64,000 nucleotides of DNA from Anniella stebbinsi. Its lineage: Eukaryota; Chordata; Lepidosauria; Squamata; Anniellidae. The stretch is from assembly GCA_029215795.1 (NCBI GenBank), contig JARDYH010000002.1, positions 133,121,001-133,185,000 on the forward strand, in the 5' to 3' direction. Below, piece by piece: positions 1 to 11,689 of this stretch (positions within the stretch are counted from its first letter, which is position 1; the number at the start of each line of letters is the position of its first letter). The translations under genes and the position numbers were made by a program. The notes beneath the pieces are model-generated. The model worked only from the letters and a program-made list of their open reading frames with translations. It did not search any database and had not been told where the DNA came from.

Positions 1-475
1 ACCAGGGCATGGACAACTGAAGCCAGGTTATCCCTGTCCAAATAGGGCCGTAGCTGGGCCACCAGCCGAAGTCGGCAGAAGGCACTCCGTGCCACTGAGG
101 CTAGCTGAGCCTCAAGTGACAGAGATGGTTCTAGGAGAACCCCCAAACTATGAACCTGCTCCTTCAGGGGGAATGTAACCCCATACAGAACAGGTTGAAC
201 ACCCTCCATCTGGTCAGAAGAACCACCCACTAACAGCATCTCAGTCTTGTCTGGATTGAGTTTCAGTTTATTAGCTCTCAGCCAGGCCATTGTCGCAGCC
301 AGGCACCGGTTTAGCACATCCACAGCCTCACCTGTTGAAGATGAGAAGGAGAAATAGAGCTGTGTGTCATCAGTGTACTGATGACAATGCACTCCAAAAC
401 TCCGGATGACCACTCCCAACGGTTTCATGTAGATGTTGAACAGCATGGGGGACAAGACACCTGATGCCCTTCTGT
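1..475 (-). mobile_element. L2-type LINE fragment, antisense
   Basis: The reverse complement matches the 3' part of an L2-type LINE reverse transcriptase ORF. The stretch on tyrosine/leucine-rich segments and the proline-poor linker is a diverged relative of the plus-strand copy at 26940-27820; for example, both share the stretch describing 'CTACGGCCCTATCTGGACAGG' in near-identical form. It is cut by the left edge of the window and lies in a TACC1 intron. No intact frame survives. Confidence 0.75.
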
Positions 476-1224
476 GGTGTGCAATGCCAGACGGACAACT
501 CCGTGCAAATGTACGGAGAAGTCATGACGTCCATTTCTGTACTGTTTCAAAAACAAAAGGAGGAGAGCATCCAAGCCAGGTCAGAAAAAAGGAGAAACGA
601 GTTCTCAGGATGCAAATGATTCATTTTCACAAAGCCTGACTCGTTTCGGACTGTATTTTATTCAGAGGCCTTCTTCAGGGGACTGTAACAACAACAACAA
701 CAACAATAATAATAATAATAATATATTAAAATACATTAGGATAACACATAATGTTAAAATATGTTTTTGTTATTAAGTTAATTAGGCCCATTTCCACAAG
801 GGCCTCTGCCCATAGGTAAGTTTTAAAACTTTTGACATTGCGCTAGACATATGTGGTATTAATACAGTCATACGAAACTGGTTCCCAAGCCAAGCTCATT
901 TTCCCAAGCCAAGCTCATACAAATGACCTGCGTCTCAGCCTCTTTTCTCCTTTCTGTTCAGTGTAATGAAGCAACGTTATTCCATGACATTGCATAGAGG
1001 AAAATTAAGGGGCCGCAGGACCAAAAACTGAGGAGGAGAGGGAAGCCAGTCCTCTGCGGAGGTGGGCTCCTGCCCCATCTGCGTTCCCTCCCCCAGCCTC
1101 TTAATTTTCCTTTTGCCAAGTAATTCTGCAACATCATTTCATTACATTGCATAGGGGGTACCTGCCACCACCACCCCCACTCAGATTTCCATCCGAGCTG
1201 GGAGACTGGCTCCCCTCTATTCGG
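476..1224. other. TACC1 intron, mostly unclassified
   Basis: No exon is visible. The stretch holds a CAA/ATA microsatellite at about 689-724. It also holds two related blocks near 965-1000 and 1125-1155 that both end in ATTACATTGCATAG or a close variant, flanking a weakly palindromic purine/pyrimidine section. I cannot assign it to a family. Confidence 0.4.
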
Positions 1225-1227
1225 CAC

Positions 1228-1735
1228 TGGTTAGGCCTCATCTTAAGTATTGCGTCCAGTTCTGGGCACCACACTTCAAGAACGATACAGACAAGCTGGA
1301 GCGTGTTCAGAGGAGGGCAATGAGGATGATCGGGTCTGGAAACAAAGCCGGATGAAGAGAGACTGAAAGGACTGGGCATGTTTAGCCTGGAGAAGAGAAG
1401 ATTGAGGGGAGACGTGAGAGCACTCTTCAAATACTTGAAAGGTTGTCACACAGAGGAGGGCAAGGATCTCTTCTCGATCAATCCAGGACACGGAATAATG
1501 GGCTCAAGTTATAGGAAGCCAGATTCCGGCTGGACATCAGGAAAAAATTCCTGACTGTTAGAGCAGTACGACAATTGAAATAATGCCCTAGGGAGGCCCA
1601 CAGTAGAGGCATTAAAGAGGCAGCTGGAAAGCCATCTGTCAGGGATGCTTTAAGGTGGATTCTTGCACTGAGCAGGGGGTTGGGCTTGATGGCTTTATAG
1701 GCTCCTTCTAACTCTGCTACGATTCTATGACTTTG
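1228..1735 (+). mobile_element. CR1 LINE 3' fragment
   Basis: This matches the CR1 3' region found in birds and reptiles: TTCTGGGCACCACACTTCAA, then the rat-tail segment ending in 'TTCTAACTCTGCTACGATTC'. It is non-coding and lies in the intron just before the first TACC1 exon of the window. A short piece of the same 3' end recurs at 63835-63965. Confidence 0.85.
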
Positions 1736-1901
1736 GGGGCTTGTAATGCGCTCGTTTCTGCTTTGAGGCAGACATTAACAAGTGTCTGAACTGCTTTTCA
1801 GGAGCACTTTGCTAGCGTCCCTCATCTTTACGCCCCCCTCGTTGACACACTTGCATCCTTTATTATTAAATGCGCGCCTTCTGCCAACTTTTGTCTTCTA
1901 G

Positions 1902-2008
1902 AACGAAGAAGCGTTGAAGAAGTGTGCTCAGGACTATCTCAACCGGGTCAAACAAGAGGAGCAGCGGTACCAGGCCTTGAAAATCCATGCTGAAGAGAAG
2001 TTAGACAA
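1902..2008 (+). CDS. TACC1: TACC1 coding exon (third from last)
   Basis: Transforming acidic coiled-coil protein 1 is a centrosome and microtubule adaptor whose C-terminal TACC coiled coil binds partners such as ch-TOG/CKAP5 and Aurora A. The exon follows a pyrimidine-rich acceptor ending in CTTCTAG and stops before the donor GTAAGG at 2009. The frame opens [13 protein letters not shown] and ends in EEKLD with two bases left over, so the next exon must begin in phase 2, which it does. The heptad-rich charged sequence closely resembles the vertebrate TACC1 tail as I know it. TACC2 and TACC3 are the alternatives; the final residues two exons later favour TACC1. Upstream exons lie outside the window. 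Confidence 0.93.
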
Positions 2009-2333
2009 GTAAGGAACCTGAGGCGTTTGGGAAAGGGAGAATGGGGGAGGGGGGTGGCGGCGTTCGGCCAGAGCCCTGAAGCATAATGTAGCAGACAGGA
2101 GCCCACGGAGGAGGAATCAGCCAGAATTCAGTTTTCCCTTTAGCAGATTCCTAGCTTGCTGTTACATGTGACCCCGGAATTATGGCTTAAAATTGTGGCT
2201 CGTTTGTTAGACAGGCGAGGGGAGCAGGGAGCACACAAGCCCAAGTTTTCACATGGGCTCCTTTCTGCCACCGCTAAGCATTGCATGAGGATCCTCCCTC
2301 AGGCTGGGGGGATGGGAAATGAAAGCAATATAA

Positions 2334-2472
2334 GGGCACAATCCTATGCATGTTTAGACAGGAATAAAAGTCCTACAACTCCCAGCATGCCCCAGCCAGC
2401 CATGCTGGATGGGGCATGCTGGAAGTTGTAGGACTTTCCCTTCCCCTGTTTAACATGCATAGGATTGTGCCC
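2334..2472. mobile_element. 139-bp foldback element, TAA target duplication
   Basis: Almost the whole unit is a palindrome. The left end reads GGGCACAATCCTATGCATGT and the right end is its complement, with arms of about 60 bp around a short GC-rich centre. It is flanked on both sides by TAA, the 3-bp TWA-type target duplication expected of PIF/Harbinger elements. No coding capacity, so it is a MITE-like relic. A degraded relative is in the next intron at 4898-5013. Confidence 0.75.
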
Positions 2473-2639
2473 TAAGTGACTTCTCTCTGAACCAGATTTT
2501 CAAATATAAGTAGACATTTTCCAGACTAACAATGATTACGACGTGTCGAACAACTATAGCGTCTCATGAATAACATCCAAAGTGGGTGGGCCATATTACC
2601 AAAACTAAATTGAAATTCTTCACCTCCAAGGTGGGGGAT

Positions 2640-2644
2640 TGCAT

Positions 2645-2675
<31 letters not shown>

Positions 2676-2682
2676 GTATATC
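2640..2682. repeat. TTTA microsatellite
   Basis: A tract of about eight ATTT/TTTA units. It directly abuts a LINE-like 3' tail and may mark the retroposition tail of that insertion. Confidence 0.9.
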
Positions 2683-3030
2683 GTCTTTCTGCCAAAAATG
2701 AGGCTCAAGGTGGCTGACAATAATAAAATGCAGATTGAAAATCAATACAGGTCAAAGGCTCTCTCCTGTGTTGCTCACAAACTCTGGAGTTCCCCCGCTC
2801 CGGAGTGGCGACTGGTCCCCACACTCTCTGTACGTTCAGGAGGGGGGTGATCGAGCGGCATCTTTTTAATCATTCCCTTTTACATTATTACAGTTTTTTT
2901 TAATGTTGTTTGCACTGTTTTGCTCTGTTTTCATCTGATTGCGGTTTTTAGTTTTTGGAGCTTTTTGTAAACCGCCTTGATTGGTGTTAGAAAGTACAAT
3001 AAATAAACAAGCAAACAAATAAAAATAAAA
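2683..3030 (+). mobile_element. LINE 3' tail (CR1/L2-like)
   Basis: The stretch carries the 'TTTGTAAACCGCCTTGA' type ending followed by an A-rich tail with AATAAATAAAC units, typical of L2/CR1-like 3' ends in this window. The upstream part is too diverged to translate. Confidence 0.55.
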
Positions 3031-3334
3031 ATAAATCTTAACTATGACATAAAAACTGATCCATTAAGAATGCAATCCAGTAGGATTGCCACTCTTTAGA
3101 CAGAAGGGTCTGCCTAAAAGGCTCGTGGGGGCGGGAGTGGGTGGGAGACCTTCACCACTCTATAGAACCTGGGATGTCCTTCCAGAGACCATAGGATTGT
3201 TCTGTTAACTGCAATTAAAAACACAACAATAAAAGATCTAGAAAGCAACCAGCCAGGTTAAAAAAAAACCTTCGACTTCTACGCCAAAGGCTAAGGTGTT
3301 ATATTTATTATGACTTAGCTAAGTGCAGTGGTGT

Positions 3335-3465
3335 GAGGCTCTAGGGCAGCTTTCACCATCCTGGTTCCCCCCTCAGATATGCAACTCCCATCAGTGATGA
3401 TGTTGGCTGATGGGAGTTGCAGTCCAACACATTTGGAGAGCATGAGGTTGGGGAAAGCGATTCTG
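3335..3465. repeat. Short palindromic dispersed repeat
   Basis: Two opposed blocks, AACTCCCATCAGTGATGATG and its partner ending TGATGGGAGTTGCAGTCCAA, form a hairpin. Related copies occur at about 17555-17690, 33405-33525, 50335-50460 and 57985-58100, so this is a dispersed foldback family. No coding capacity. Confidence 0.65.
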
Positions 3466-3493
3466 GGGGCGTTTAGGAGATAAGACTATTAAT

Positions 3494-4007
3494 GGTTCAG
3501 TTCAGACAAAACGTTTCTCAACTGTGGTTTTAGAACTCCACGGTGGAGTTTTTACACCACCGTTGAGAAATGTGTTGTCTGGCGGGAAAACCCCATGCAA
3601 TGGTGTTTTTTTAAAAAACACTCCACGCAGAATATCCACACTGTACAGAGGAGAGTTCCTGCACAACCGTTGTGTTGTGTGGAGGGCTGTGCGTTGAATT
3701 GACTTTTCCCACTGGCTACAGAGTTCCCTGGCAAGAGCAGCAAAAGGAGGGAGTGCCGCTCTAGGAGTGCCACTGAGATTTTTTTTGCAGCAGTGGCTGA
3801 TGGGATACCATTGGGAGGACTGGGGAAGGAGAGAGGGCCGAGGAACTGTCAATCAGACGTCACAATGGATTTTACTCAACTCCGCGGCAGCCCACAGTCA
3901 CACAACGGTGGAGTCAGAACATGTTGAGTGGGGAGTACCTCCTAAAAACTCAACCGTTGAGTGCAGTTTTCACACTGCGTTGACTAATGTGTTGTCTGAA
4001 CTGAGCC
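3494..4007. mobile_element. 514-bp non-autonomous inverted-repeat element
   Basis: The left end GGTTCAGTTCAGACAAAACG and the complement of the right end, GGCTCAGTTCAGACAACACA, form matching terminal inverted repeats. Flanking triplets are AAT and AAC, close to a 3-bp duplication. The ends belong to the group with terminal GTTCAGACAACAC or TCGGACAACAC seen at 23813, 34188, 35072 and 55749. No transposase frame. It lies immediately before the second TACC1 exon here. Confidence 0.72.
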
Positions 4008-4054
4008 AACATCTGTGTTTCTCTCTCCCTTGTTCTTGTCCCAACCCACTGTAG

Positions 4055-4175
4055 AGCCAATGAAGAAATTGCTCAGGTCCGTACCAAGGCTAAAGGTGAG
4101 AGTGCAGCTCTCCATGCCGGGCTTCGGAGAGAACAAATGAAGGTGGACTCTCTAGAGAGGGCTCTCCAGCAAAAG
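4055..4175 (+). CDS. TACC1: TACC1 coding exon (penultimate)
   Basis: This exon continues the TACC coiled coil. It completes the split lysine codon of the previous exon (AA plus A) and reads [13 protein letters not shown], then a stretch ending ERALQQK, in frame to the donor GTAAAG at 4176. Its length of 121 bp (one base plus 40 codons) restores phase 0 for the next exon. Charged and leucine residues keep heptad spacing, as expected for a parallel coiled coil. One residue looks less usual: a glycine ([12 protein letters not shown]) where I expect alanine or glutamate in mammals. That is a guess from memory and not a defect. Confidence 0.93.
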
Positions 4176-5201
4176 GTAAAGTACTTGTCCTACTAGCCTC
4201 CTGCTCCCTCCTGTTGGGGAAAAGAGTTACTTGTCCCAGAAGCGATGGTTTCTGATGTGGGGTGTGCAATAACCTTTCTACCTTTTTGATGTACAATAGG
4301 CTCTTGCTACTTAAGAAATAAGCTACAGTAGATTCACCGAATGTTATTATTAACAATAATATGATTAAAGTTTATTTCTTTACTACTTTTGCCTGGAGCC
4401 CCCCCCCCCCCCCCCCAAGAAGTGAACATTACATTAAAAATATAAGATAAATCAACCACAAAGAAAATACTGTAAATGCAGAATGAATCAAGCCATCAAA
4501 CAATTAAAAAACAGGATCTGGGAAAAAACGGGGAAAATCAGCATAGATGCATTTTGCTGTCCAGTTTAAATTATTCACATTATCTGTGGTCTGCTGTTAG
4601 TTTCTGGGTTTTATCCAACAATCCATTTTCACTATAAATGTAATAAGAGGTATATACTGCATTCATTATTACAACGGGAAGATCCGTGGTTTGGCTACCC
4701 AGGTGGGGACTCCCGACTTGCACCATTTAGAGCCAAGGCAGACATTCGAAAAGGTGACTGTATCGCCTCAACCTGGGGAGCAGCATGTTTGAAAAGCGCG
4801 CCCATGTCCAAAATCCCTGCTTCCACAAAAAGCCGGCTGCGTCAAGTAAAACGCCAAGCTAAAAACATGCAACCTCCTACAAGCACATTAAATGATTAAG
4901 GTGCAATTCTATTTGTATTTAGACAGGAGTGGGGAGTCCTACAACTCCCAGCATGGCTAGCTGGGGAATGCTGGAAATTGTAGGACTTTTTTTTAACATG
5001 CTTGGGATTGTGGCCCAAGAGATTCTATTGGATCTTGGACATTTCTTTAGTCTTTTCATGCTTGGGTTTTTTATTGAAATGGTCGACGGCTATTGCCCAT
5101 TTTTCCGCCGGCCCAAACCGTGCTGTTATAGCCTTGCTGGCAGCAGCAACGCACTGAAAGCGATTTAACGTGTCTTGCAACTTCCCCCCCTTCCTTTTCA
5201 G
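4176..5201 (+). other. TACC1: Last TACC1 intron
   Basis: GT-AG intron with donor GTAAAG and a strong polypyrimidine acceptor (CCCCCCCTTCCTTTTCAG). It contains a 17-C homopolymer at about 4398-4417, an unclassified AT-rich middle and a degraded 116-bp foldback copy. Confidence 0.85.
4898..5013. mobile_element. Degraded foldback relative of 2334-2472
   Basis: It repeats the layout of the 139-bp element: GGTGCAATTCTAT at the left, TCCTACAACTCCCAGCATG in the middle and GGGATTGTGGCCC at the right. A TAA precedes the left end. The right arm is eroded. Confidence 0.6.
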
Positions 5202-5270
5202 AACCAGGAAATTGAAGAGCTGACTAAGATCTGTGATGAACTGATTGCCAAGCTAGGAAAGACTGACTGA
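5202..5270 (+). CDS. TACC1: TACC1 terminal coding exon with stop
   Basis: The exon encodes the last 22 residues of TACC1, beginning NQEIEELTKICDELIAKLG and closing K-T-D before TGA at 5268-5270. The ending LIAKLGKTD is the family member-specific tail I associate with TACC1, whereas TACC2 ends in a related MGKS-like form. Together with the downstream neighbour PLEKHA2 (TACC2 sits near PLEKHA1 instead), this fixes the paralogue. The acceptor at 5200-5201 is preceded by a long C/T tract. Confidence 0.95.
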   Translation, partial: NQEIEELTKICDELIAKLGKTD

Positions 5271-6572
5271 CCCGCTCTCCGTTGTCCAGAGCACCCGTGC
5301 TCGGCCGCTTCCTGTTATCTGTCTGCATCTTCAAGCGAGCGCCTTGCCTTATTTTCCAGAAGAAGAAAAAATCCACCCCCTTGCAGCAGAGAGAAAAGCA
5401 TACGCCCTGATAACTTCTGTATCAAGCAGCCACCATCTGCAACAGGAGTGACCCAAGGGCCCTGCGCTCTGCTCTATACCCATTGAAGTCTCCCTGGCTA
5501 CCTTGCTGCTGTCTGCTATTCTCACACAGTCCGGACTTTATGAGCCCAACTGCTATACACAGGGGGTGTTTTAGAGATGCAGTTCTGTTTGCTAGAATGC
5601 GTCGAGAAGAGCCGCTCCGCTCTGCGACTGGGGTGAGGCTCTGGCCCACATTAGCTGCCGGATTGGTGCCTTGAGGAACAGTCATCTGCAGAAACGGGGA
5701 TCGCTGAAAAGAACTGCAGCTCAGTGGCGGGGAGGGACCAGTAGGAGGTGCAACTTTACCTGAGCAGGTGCTGCACTGTCTGCGGCTGCAGTCAGCATGG
5801 CAAAGGCACATGTGGAACATGGACTAGGTTGTATCCAAGGGCACAGGGAATGAGGCCAGTGCAAACGCAACTGTTTTGTGACACGGGGTGGTGCTCAGGT
5901 TGGTTCCCCAAGGGTGGATCACATGTAGAATCAAGTTTAAGGTTCATTGGATTCTGGGATCTTTGAGCCACGATTGGCAAGGAAGAAAGGAAGTACCTGC
6001 CCGTCTCTCTGTCAATGTGGATAAAAGTCTTGTGGCATCTTGAAGAGTAACTGTTTTATGTCATAAGCTTTTGTGGACTAGAAACTTTCTGCCACAATAA
6101 ACCACTTAGAGGCTAAACGATTTATGGTGGCACGGACGTTCTGGTTCACAAAAGCTGGTGACAAAAACGTTAGCCTCCAATGTGCCACCAGGCCCTTGAT
6201 GTTGGCTCTGATAGATCAATGAGGCTCCCTGGCTGGAATTTGACTCTCACTTAGTGCACTTTAAGGCCACAGCATGAGAACAGCATCAGTCCCTGAGAGA
6301 GCGAGCACAATTTCCCCGGAGCGCACCTTGAACGCAGAGCTCTTGAAGTATTAAGAGCAACTGTTAAGACGTTAAAAGATATGCAAGAAAAACCCTCTCC
6401 CTGTTAGTGGGATCCAGATGTGGTGCGGCCATCTCTTTGGAAATTAGCTGAAGGGGATGGAAAACCAACGTCTGTATGCATAGTTCTTCCATTCTAAAGT
6501 ACATTCCCCCTGCCCACTTCCCGAAGAACCTGGAATAATTTCATGCCTAAAGTGTATTACAAAGAAATCCCC

Positions 6573-6574
<2 letters not shown>

Positions 6575-6616
<42 letters not shown>
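6575..6616. repeat. CA microsatellite
   Basis: About 20 uninterrupted CA units in the presumed TACC1 3' UTR. Confidence 0.95.
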
Positions 6617-6618
<2 letters not shown>

Positions 6619-9600
6619 GATTAACTTAAATTCATATCTGATTTATTTGGGAAATAGGTGCTGCAGTTACCATGTAAAGTGAAGAGAAGGAGGACTTGTA
6701 GATGTACCTGCCTGCCCACAAAACAGCTTCAGCCAGACTCGTAAAGTCCCTTTCCATTTTCCCCTTTAGTTGGTCCACTGGAGAACCCCTGAAGCACTTT
6801 GATTAGTCCTCCAAGGAAAATTCCTCAAGGGTTGTCGGCATTTGAACATGCCTCTAGGCTTTTCTTGTACCGTCGAGTTCTTGCGTGCTCTGACTGTATT
6901 CAGGTATTGGTGGTGGTGTTTTAGAACCTGTTTGCGCAGTGGCGATTTCTCCCAGCCCTGCAGAGTCAAGGCTTGCCTTGATCAGGTGCTGTCGGCGTAT
7001 TTTGAGTCCTCCTAACAGCCAGAGTGAAACTGATGCTCCAAAGCCATGTGCCTGCGCTCCTGGTGTTAGTAGTTGCACTGTGGTTCATCTGCTGCTATTC
7101 TGCCTGTAGTAAATTTCACATGCCGTCTTCCTTAGAACCTCGGTTGCCATCTGGTTTATTTTTCATTTCAAAACAAAGTTCTGGCCCTCATCGTTAGGGA
7201 AAATGAATCTGAAAAAGTGCAGAGTGCATCTCCAAAGGGCTCCAGAAAATTCTGGGGCAGGTCTTCCGTTTCCCAGACTCCCCAAAGCCTCCCAGCGTTT
7301 TCTGGGGCCGTAATGTGTGCAGGGTCATAACCCTTCATCAGATCAACAATGCAAAACTTCTTTGGCTCTGAAGTGAGAGAGCAAGGCCTTTCCAGAGAAA
7401 GGGGCCTGGTTTGCGAGCTGCTCTGGATATCCCCTCCCCTACAGTTGTATCCTTGTATATTCCTCAAGCAAGACACCTCCATTGCGCTCTGCTTTTCCAC
7501 ACCCCTCGCTCCACTGCCTGCTGCTCCTCGACATCAGATGGCTATTGTGTAATAGAACCCTAGGCACACTCAGGTTTTCATAGCAGGCCAATAAACACAG
7601 ATGATCCCATTTTGGACCCAGCATCAATGGCCCAAAGGGGACGGGACATGGCTCTTCACCTGCAATCTTCCACAGAACCTCAAATGGGCTGGCAGCGCAC
7701 TGAACTCAGTGTAGAGGGAGACTCCCCTCTATCCTCCCCATCTTGACTAGAACTTGCACATGGCAAATTCCTAGAAGTGCAGGAGCCTAGGCCTGCCAAA
7801 TAATCTACTCCTCTTGATGATGTGGAAAGACAGACTTAGCTGAGGAATTTTATTGCAGCCTGGCCTACTGCAGGTGGTTCTGTCTGAGTTCTGAAGCTGG
7901 GAAACCCCATTGACATCCCTGTTCCTTACTTAGGCAATTCTGGTCATAACTAGGTAAACAGAACTGGTGGAAAAGAAATGGTTTGGAAGAAGCTGATCTC
8001 TCCTGCTCTGCTATAGTAGTGTGAGAATGATTCCCAGCTCCTGTCAAGTCACAATCCTGCACATGAGATGTTGGCCGCTTTGGCAGGTGGCTCCGGCTGA
8101 GCATTCTCACCCTAGAGGAAGGAGGAAGCAGAAAAATGTGGGGCCTGCTTGTGACCCATTTCCCTGCTTCCCCCTTCCAGAGCTCTGTGGTTTAAGACCA
8201 TCTTCCGGTTATTCTCTGGGTGTCCAGTAGTTGCACTTTCGTCTGTGGTGTGTGTGTATCTGTATGTGCGCAAACGCGCACTGTGCCAAATGCTTACCTT
8301 GTTTTGTGTGCCTCTCAAGCATGCCACTGAAATGTGGGCAAAGACGATTCCTAAGGAATGACATGGTTAACTATAATATGGTTTGTGCAGATATTACAAA
8401 AATAATAATGTATATATATATAATGGGTATAGTTCTATATAGTGGATGGTGTGTGTGTGATTTAAATCTGTAGAACTGTTGCACCTCATACAGGTCTGTA
8501 TGGCAGAAGGGGAGTCTGTGCTGTGCAGGCAGGCTGCGGGTTCTTCCCCTGTAATCTCATCCCTATAGGGCGATAGTTTCCGCCCATTCGTTTGTGGGAG
8601 GGTTTGAGAGATGAATGCTGCTCCTGATAACAGTGTGCAGAAAGGTGAGATATCACGCAGGGCGGAGTACAACTGTATCTGCTCACAGGATGGCTTTGAT
8701 TGCACAGCTGCTCCATGGGATCAGCTCTAAGCGTTGAGTGGAGGTGCAGGGCCTATGCAGCAGATTTGCCGTTTCTAGTACAATTGTGCACCCCAGCAGG
8801 AGGGGGTTTGATGCGTCGCTGCCCCTGTTTCTGAGCTGCCCAAGGACCCTGTGGTGGTTGCTGCTGCTTAAGTTCTGCAGAAAACGAAGGCAGCCTAATT
8901 CCCGTAACGTGTGGCACATCGGCGTACAATTCGGATAAGGGTGAACAGAACACTGTCTGGGCCTTGAACTCAAAATCTGGGACAGGGCAAGGGGGAAGAG
9001 TCTGACGTTATATTCTGAAGCCTGCTATCTCGTTGCGGGGACATGACATACTATTGAAAAAGGCCCAGAGTAAACTCAGTTAGTGCAAGGTCTGGCACAG
9101 TTATGTGGGTTAATGCCATCATCAACTCAATGACATAGCAGGGCTTTCACACTCATCCAGAAAAAACATCCAGGCCCATTAGATTATTTCCTGATGTCTG
9201 GTAAAATAACCTAGTTTAATTCCAGACCAAAACTGGAAGTGGGTGGCTGATCTCTGGCTCCATGCATGCCTTTCTCTCTCTGCAACAACATCTAAACAAC
9301 CCATTTGCACAAAAGAGCCTGCCTATATAGATCCAGTTATTGCTGTCTGCCAGTATACAATTGCCGAGAGCTCTTGTCTGTAACAAATGTCCCATAAAAT
9401 GTTAATGTTAACCTGACTGTTAGTTTGGTTCCTCTTTACCATCTGGCAAAGATCCTCTGGCATCCAGGCGAAGACGCCCTGTGCCCGGGGTAGCTTTGTA
9501 CAGTGGCTCTAAGTAACTTGTCACCTTCACACATTTGATATGTATGATAATTTCCCTTTTCTATGTCAGGTAAATATTCGTGTGAGCTATACTCACACAC

Positions 9601-9652
9601 ATGAGATTATTATAATGATTACTAATATATTTTTTCCATGTTCCATTGCCCG

Positions 9653-9658
9653 AATAAA
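9653..9658 (+). terminator. TACC1: Candidate TACC1 polyadenylation signal
   Basis: AATAAA followed by a T-rich stretch (TTTCTTTTAGGGGGCATC) within 40 bases, giving a 3' UTR of about 4.4 kb. This is one of several candidates. Confidence 0.4.
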
Positions 9659-11314
9659 AATAATGTGTTTCCAACTTGGCTATGTTTCTTTTAGGGGGCA
9701 TCTTTATTTTCAGGGTATGTCTGTGTATTTCCTTTCTAAAATCTAACAGGTCACATTTGCTGTGCATCCACTTTGCTTGGACCACTTTAGAATAGTCTCA
9801 GGGTTGGCATTAAAAGCGGTTTGTTTGTTTTTTCAGATTCGAGTTGCTAAACTAGAATTTTAAAAATACTTAATTGGTGAGCAGAGCTGGGGGGGGGGGC
9901 AGGATTTGGTGGCTCGCGGAAAACCCTAATAGCTCAAGGTTCGAGGTCCATAGGGAAAGAAATTCCCACAATGCCCCTTTCCCAACTCCAGATCAAAATA
10001 TCCGCTATTGAACCAGAAGCAAAAAAAATAAAAATAAAATACCAAATAGGCAGGTAAAATTCTGAACAGTTGGCAAGCAGAATATTTTTTTCTTCCTGAT
10101 ACTCACTTTCTTACGCATTTGAAGTAAGGAAACCTTTGTCGGGCTGATGATTTGGTGCCATGCACCATGGCAAAGGAACAAGCTGTAGATAGAATTGGTA
10201 CCGTCCAGGGCTTTTTGTAACAACGTGACCCAATACTGAGATTCTTCCTTCACCAAAGGGCATCATCTCTATAAAGGAGGGGTGGGATGTTGGCCTATAT
10301 CTCTCACTATTAGCCCTGATGGGAGGTGCAGGCCAAAATATGTGAAGGGCACCAAACAGAACCAGCGTTGTGAACGATTGTGTGTTTTGAGGTCTGTTTA
10401 TGGTGCTTTTTTCACTTTAAAAGTATACCCCAGAATATGGGTACATCCATTCCTATTTTGGAGAAATGGTGGGGCTTGACAGTATTTGCTGGGTTTTATT
10501 TATAAATTGAGCTCAGACCTCTCTTACTAACCCCAAATCAGTTCAGGATTATTGCTGCCTTTCACTTCTATTTTTAAAACATTTTTAGAATACGTGAGCC
10601 TGCGTCTTGCCTTTGACGCCTCACCCCACCCCACCCGCAGAAAGAGAAAGATATTCTGAACTGAAAAACAAGAAATGGGGGGGGGGGGAGAATAAAGTGG
10701 TTTAAAGTTTTCAAATGGTAGGTGAGATTGGCTCTGTGGAAAAATAAATGAATTCCTTGTTTCTCTTACGATTTTACTCCCTCCCCTGAAAATCTTAAGA
10801 GGGAGGTCAAACCCTTAAACATTTGGGACTCCCCCTGGAGATTTGACACCCCTGTGCCTTTGGTCGGCAGGGCGCTGCATAAGACTTTCATATGCCAAAA
10901 TGATGCATTTTCAGGACAAAGTCACGTCCCAAAACTACCGAGAACGAGAGGAGCAGGAGACATGAATAAGCAGAACTTTCTACATCCAAACATCTCGTCC
11001 ATTTAAATTAATAACATTTACAGCCGTTTAGCACTGTGTCGAGTCTATTTCCCCCTTGGGACATTAATCTCCTCCCTTCTTTTATAACTCAGCATCAGCA
11101 AAACCCAGATTTGCAGACGTGAGCATTCCAGGGCAGCTGTTTTGCCAGAGGGCGGGCACGCAAGCCAGCCTCTTCCCTAGCCACTTGGGGGCTCTCTTTA
11201 GTTGAGAACACAAATGCCTTTAATAAAGGGGAACCAGGGAGCTTCAGAAAGTAGATTTGCGTATAAAAATAGGATATTCTGTTTTGTTCACAAGTGTTCA
11301 GACTCAGCTTTTAT

Positions 11315-11320
11315 AATAAA
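11315..11320 (+). terminator. TACC1: Alternative distal polyadenylation signal
   Basis: AATAAA near the end of the repeat-poor block, after TCAGCTTTTAT. It would give a UTR of about 6 kb. No strong GT-rich element is obvious downstream. Confidence 0.3.
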
Positions 11321-11689
11321 GTGATGCCGCGGCTTCACCAGTTTCTCAGGTAGCTGCCAGCATCAACTCTGGTCCTGTGTACGGTTGCGAACTTTTTACC
11401 CGTGCATGCTCCTGTGCCTAAAAATATATTTATAGAGTTTTTTTTTCTTTTAAACAATAACAGGAGGCTGGGAGCTAAGGAACAAGGAAAGAGGCTCACT
11501 GATATGAGAATATAAGTACAGTCAAGTTGACCAGTGTTTGAGGGATGCTCCTGTGGCTTTACCAGCAGCACGTTTGTCATACGTAAGTGGGTGATAACTG
11601 AGGTATTACTTACAGGGTTTATCAATCACTCTGCATAGATAGATATTGGAGTGATGCACAACAAATTAAAAGACCCCCCCCCCCCCAAA

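Larger units (their letters stand above)
2009..4054 (+). other. TACC1: TACC1 intron
   Basis: A GT-AG intron with donor GTAAGG and acceptor CCCACTGTAG. It contains a 139-bp foldback element, a LINE 3' tail, a palindromic dispersed repeat and a 514-bp inverted-repeat element whose right end lies only 47 bp before the acceptor. Confidence 0.85.
5271..11340 (+). other. TACC1: Probable TACC1 3' UTR and downstream region
   Basis: After the stop there is about 6 kb with no convincing exon and almost no dispersed repeats, in sharp contrast to the repeat-packed DNA from 11.7 kb on. Mammalian TACC1 transcripts have a 3' UTR of several kilobases, so a similar length is plausible here. Candidate AATAAA signals are at 6096, 7590, 9653, 10691, 11222 and 11315. 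The ones at 9653 and 11315 end the two most AT-rich, UTR-like blocks. The true end cannot be fixed from sequence alone. A CA microsatellite is at 6575-6616. Confidence 0.5.
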
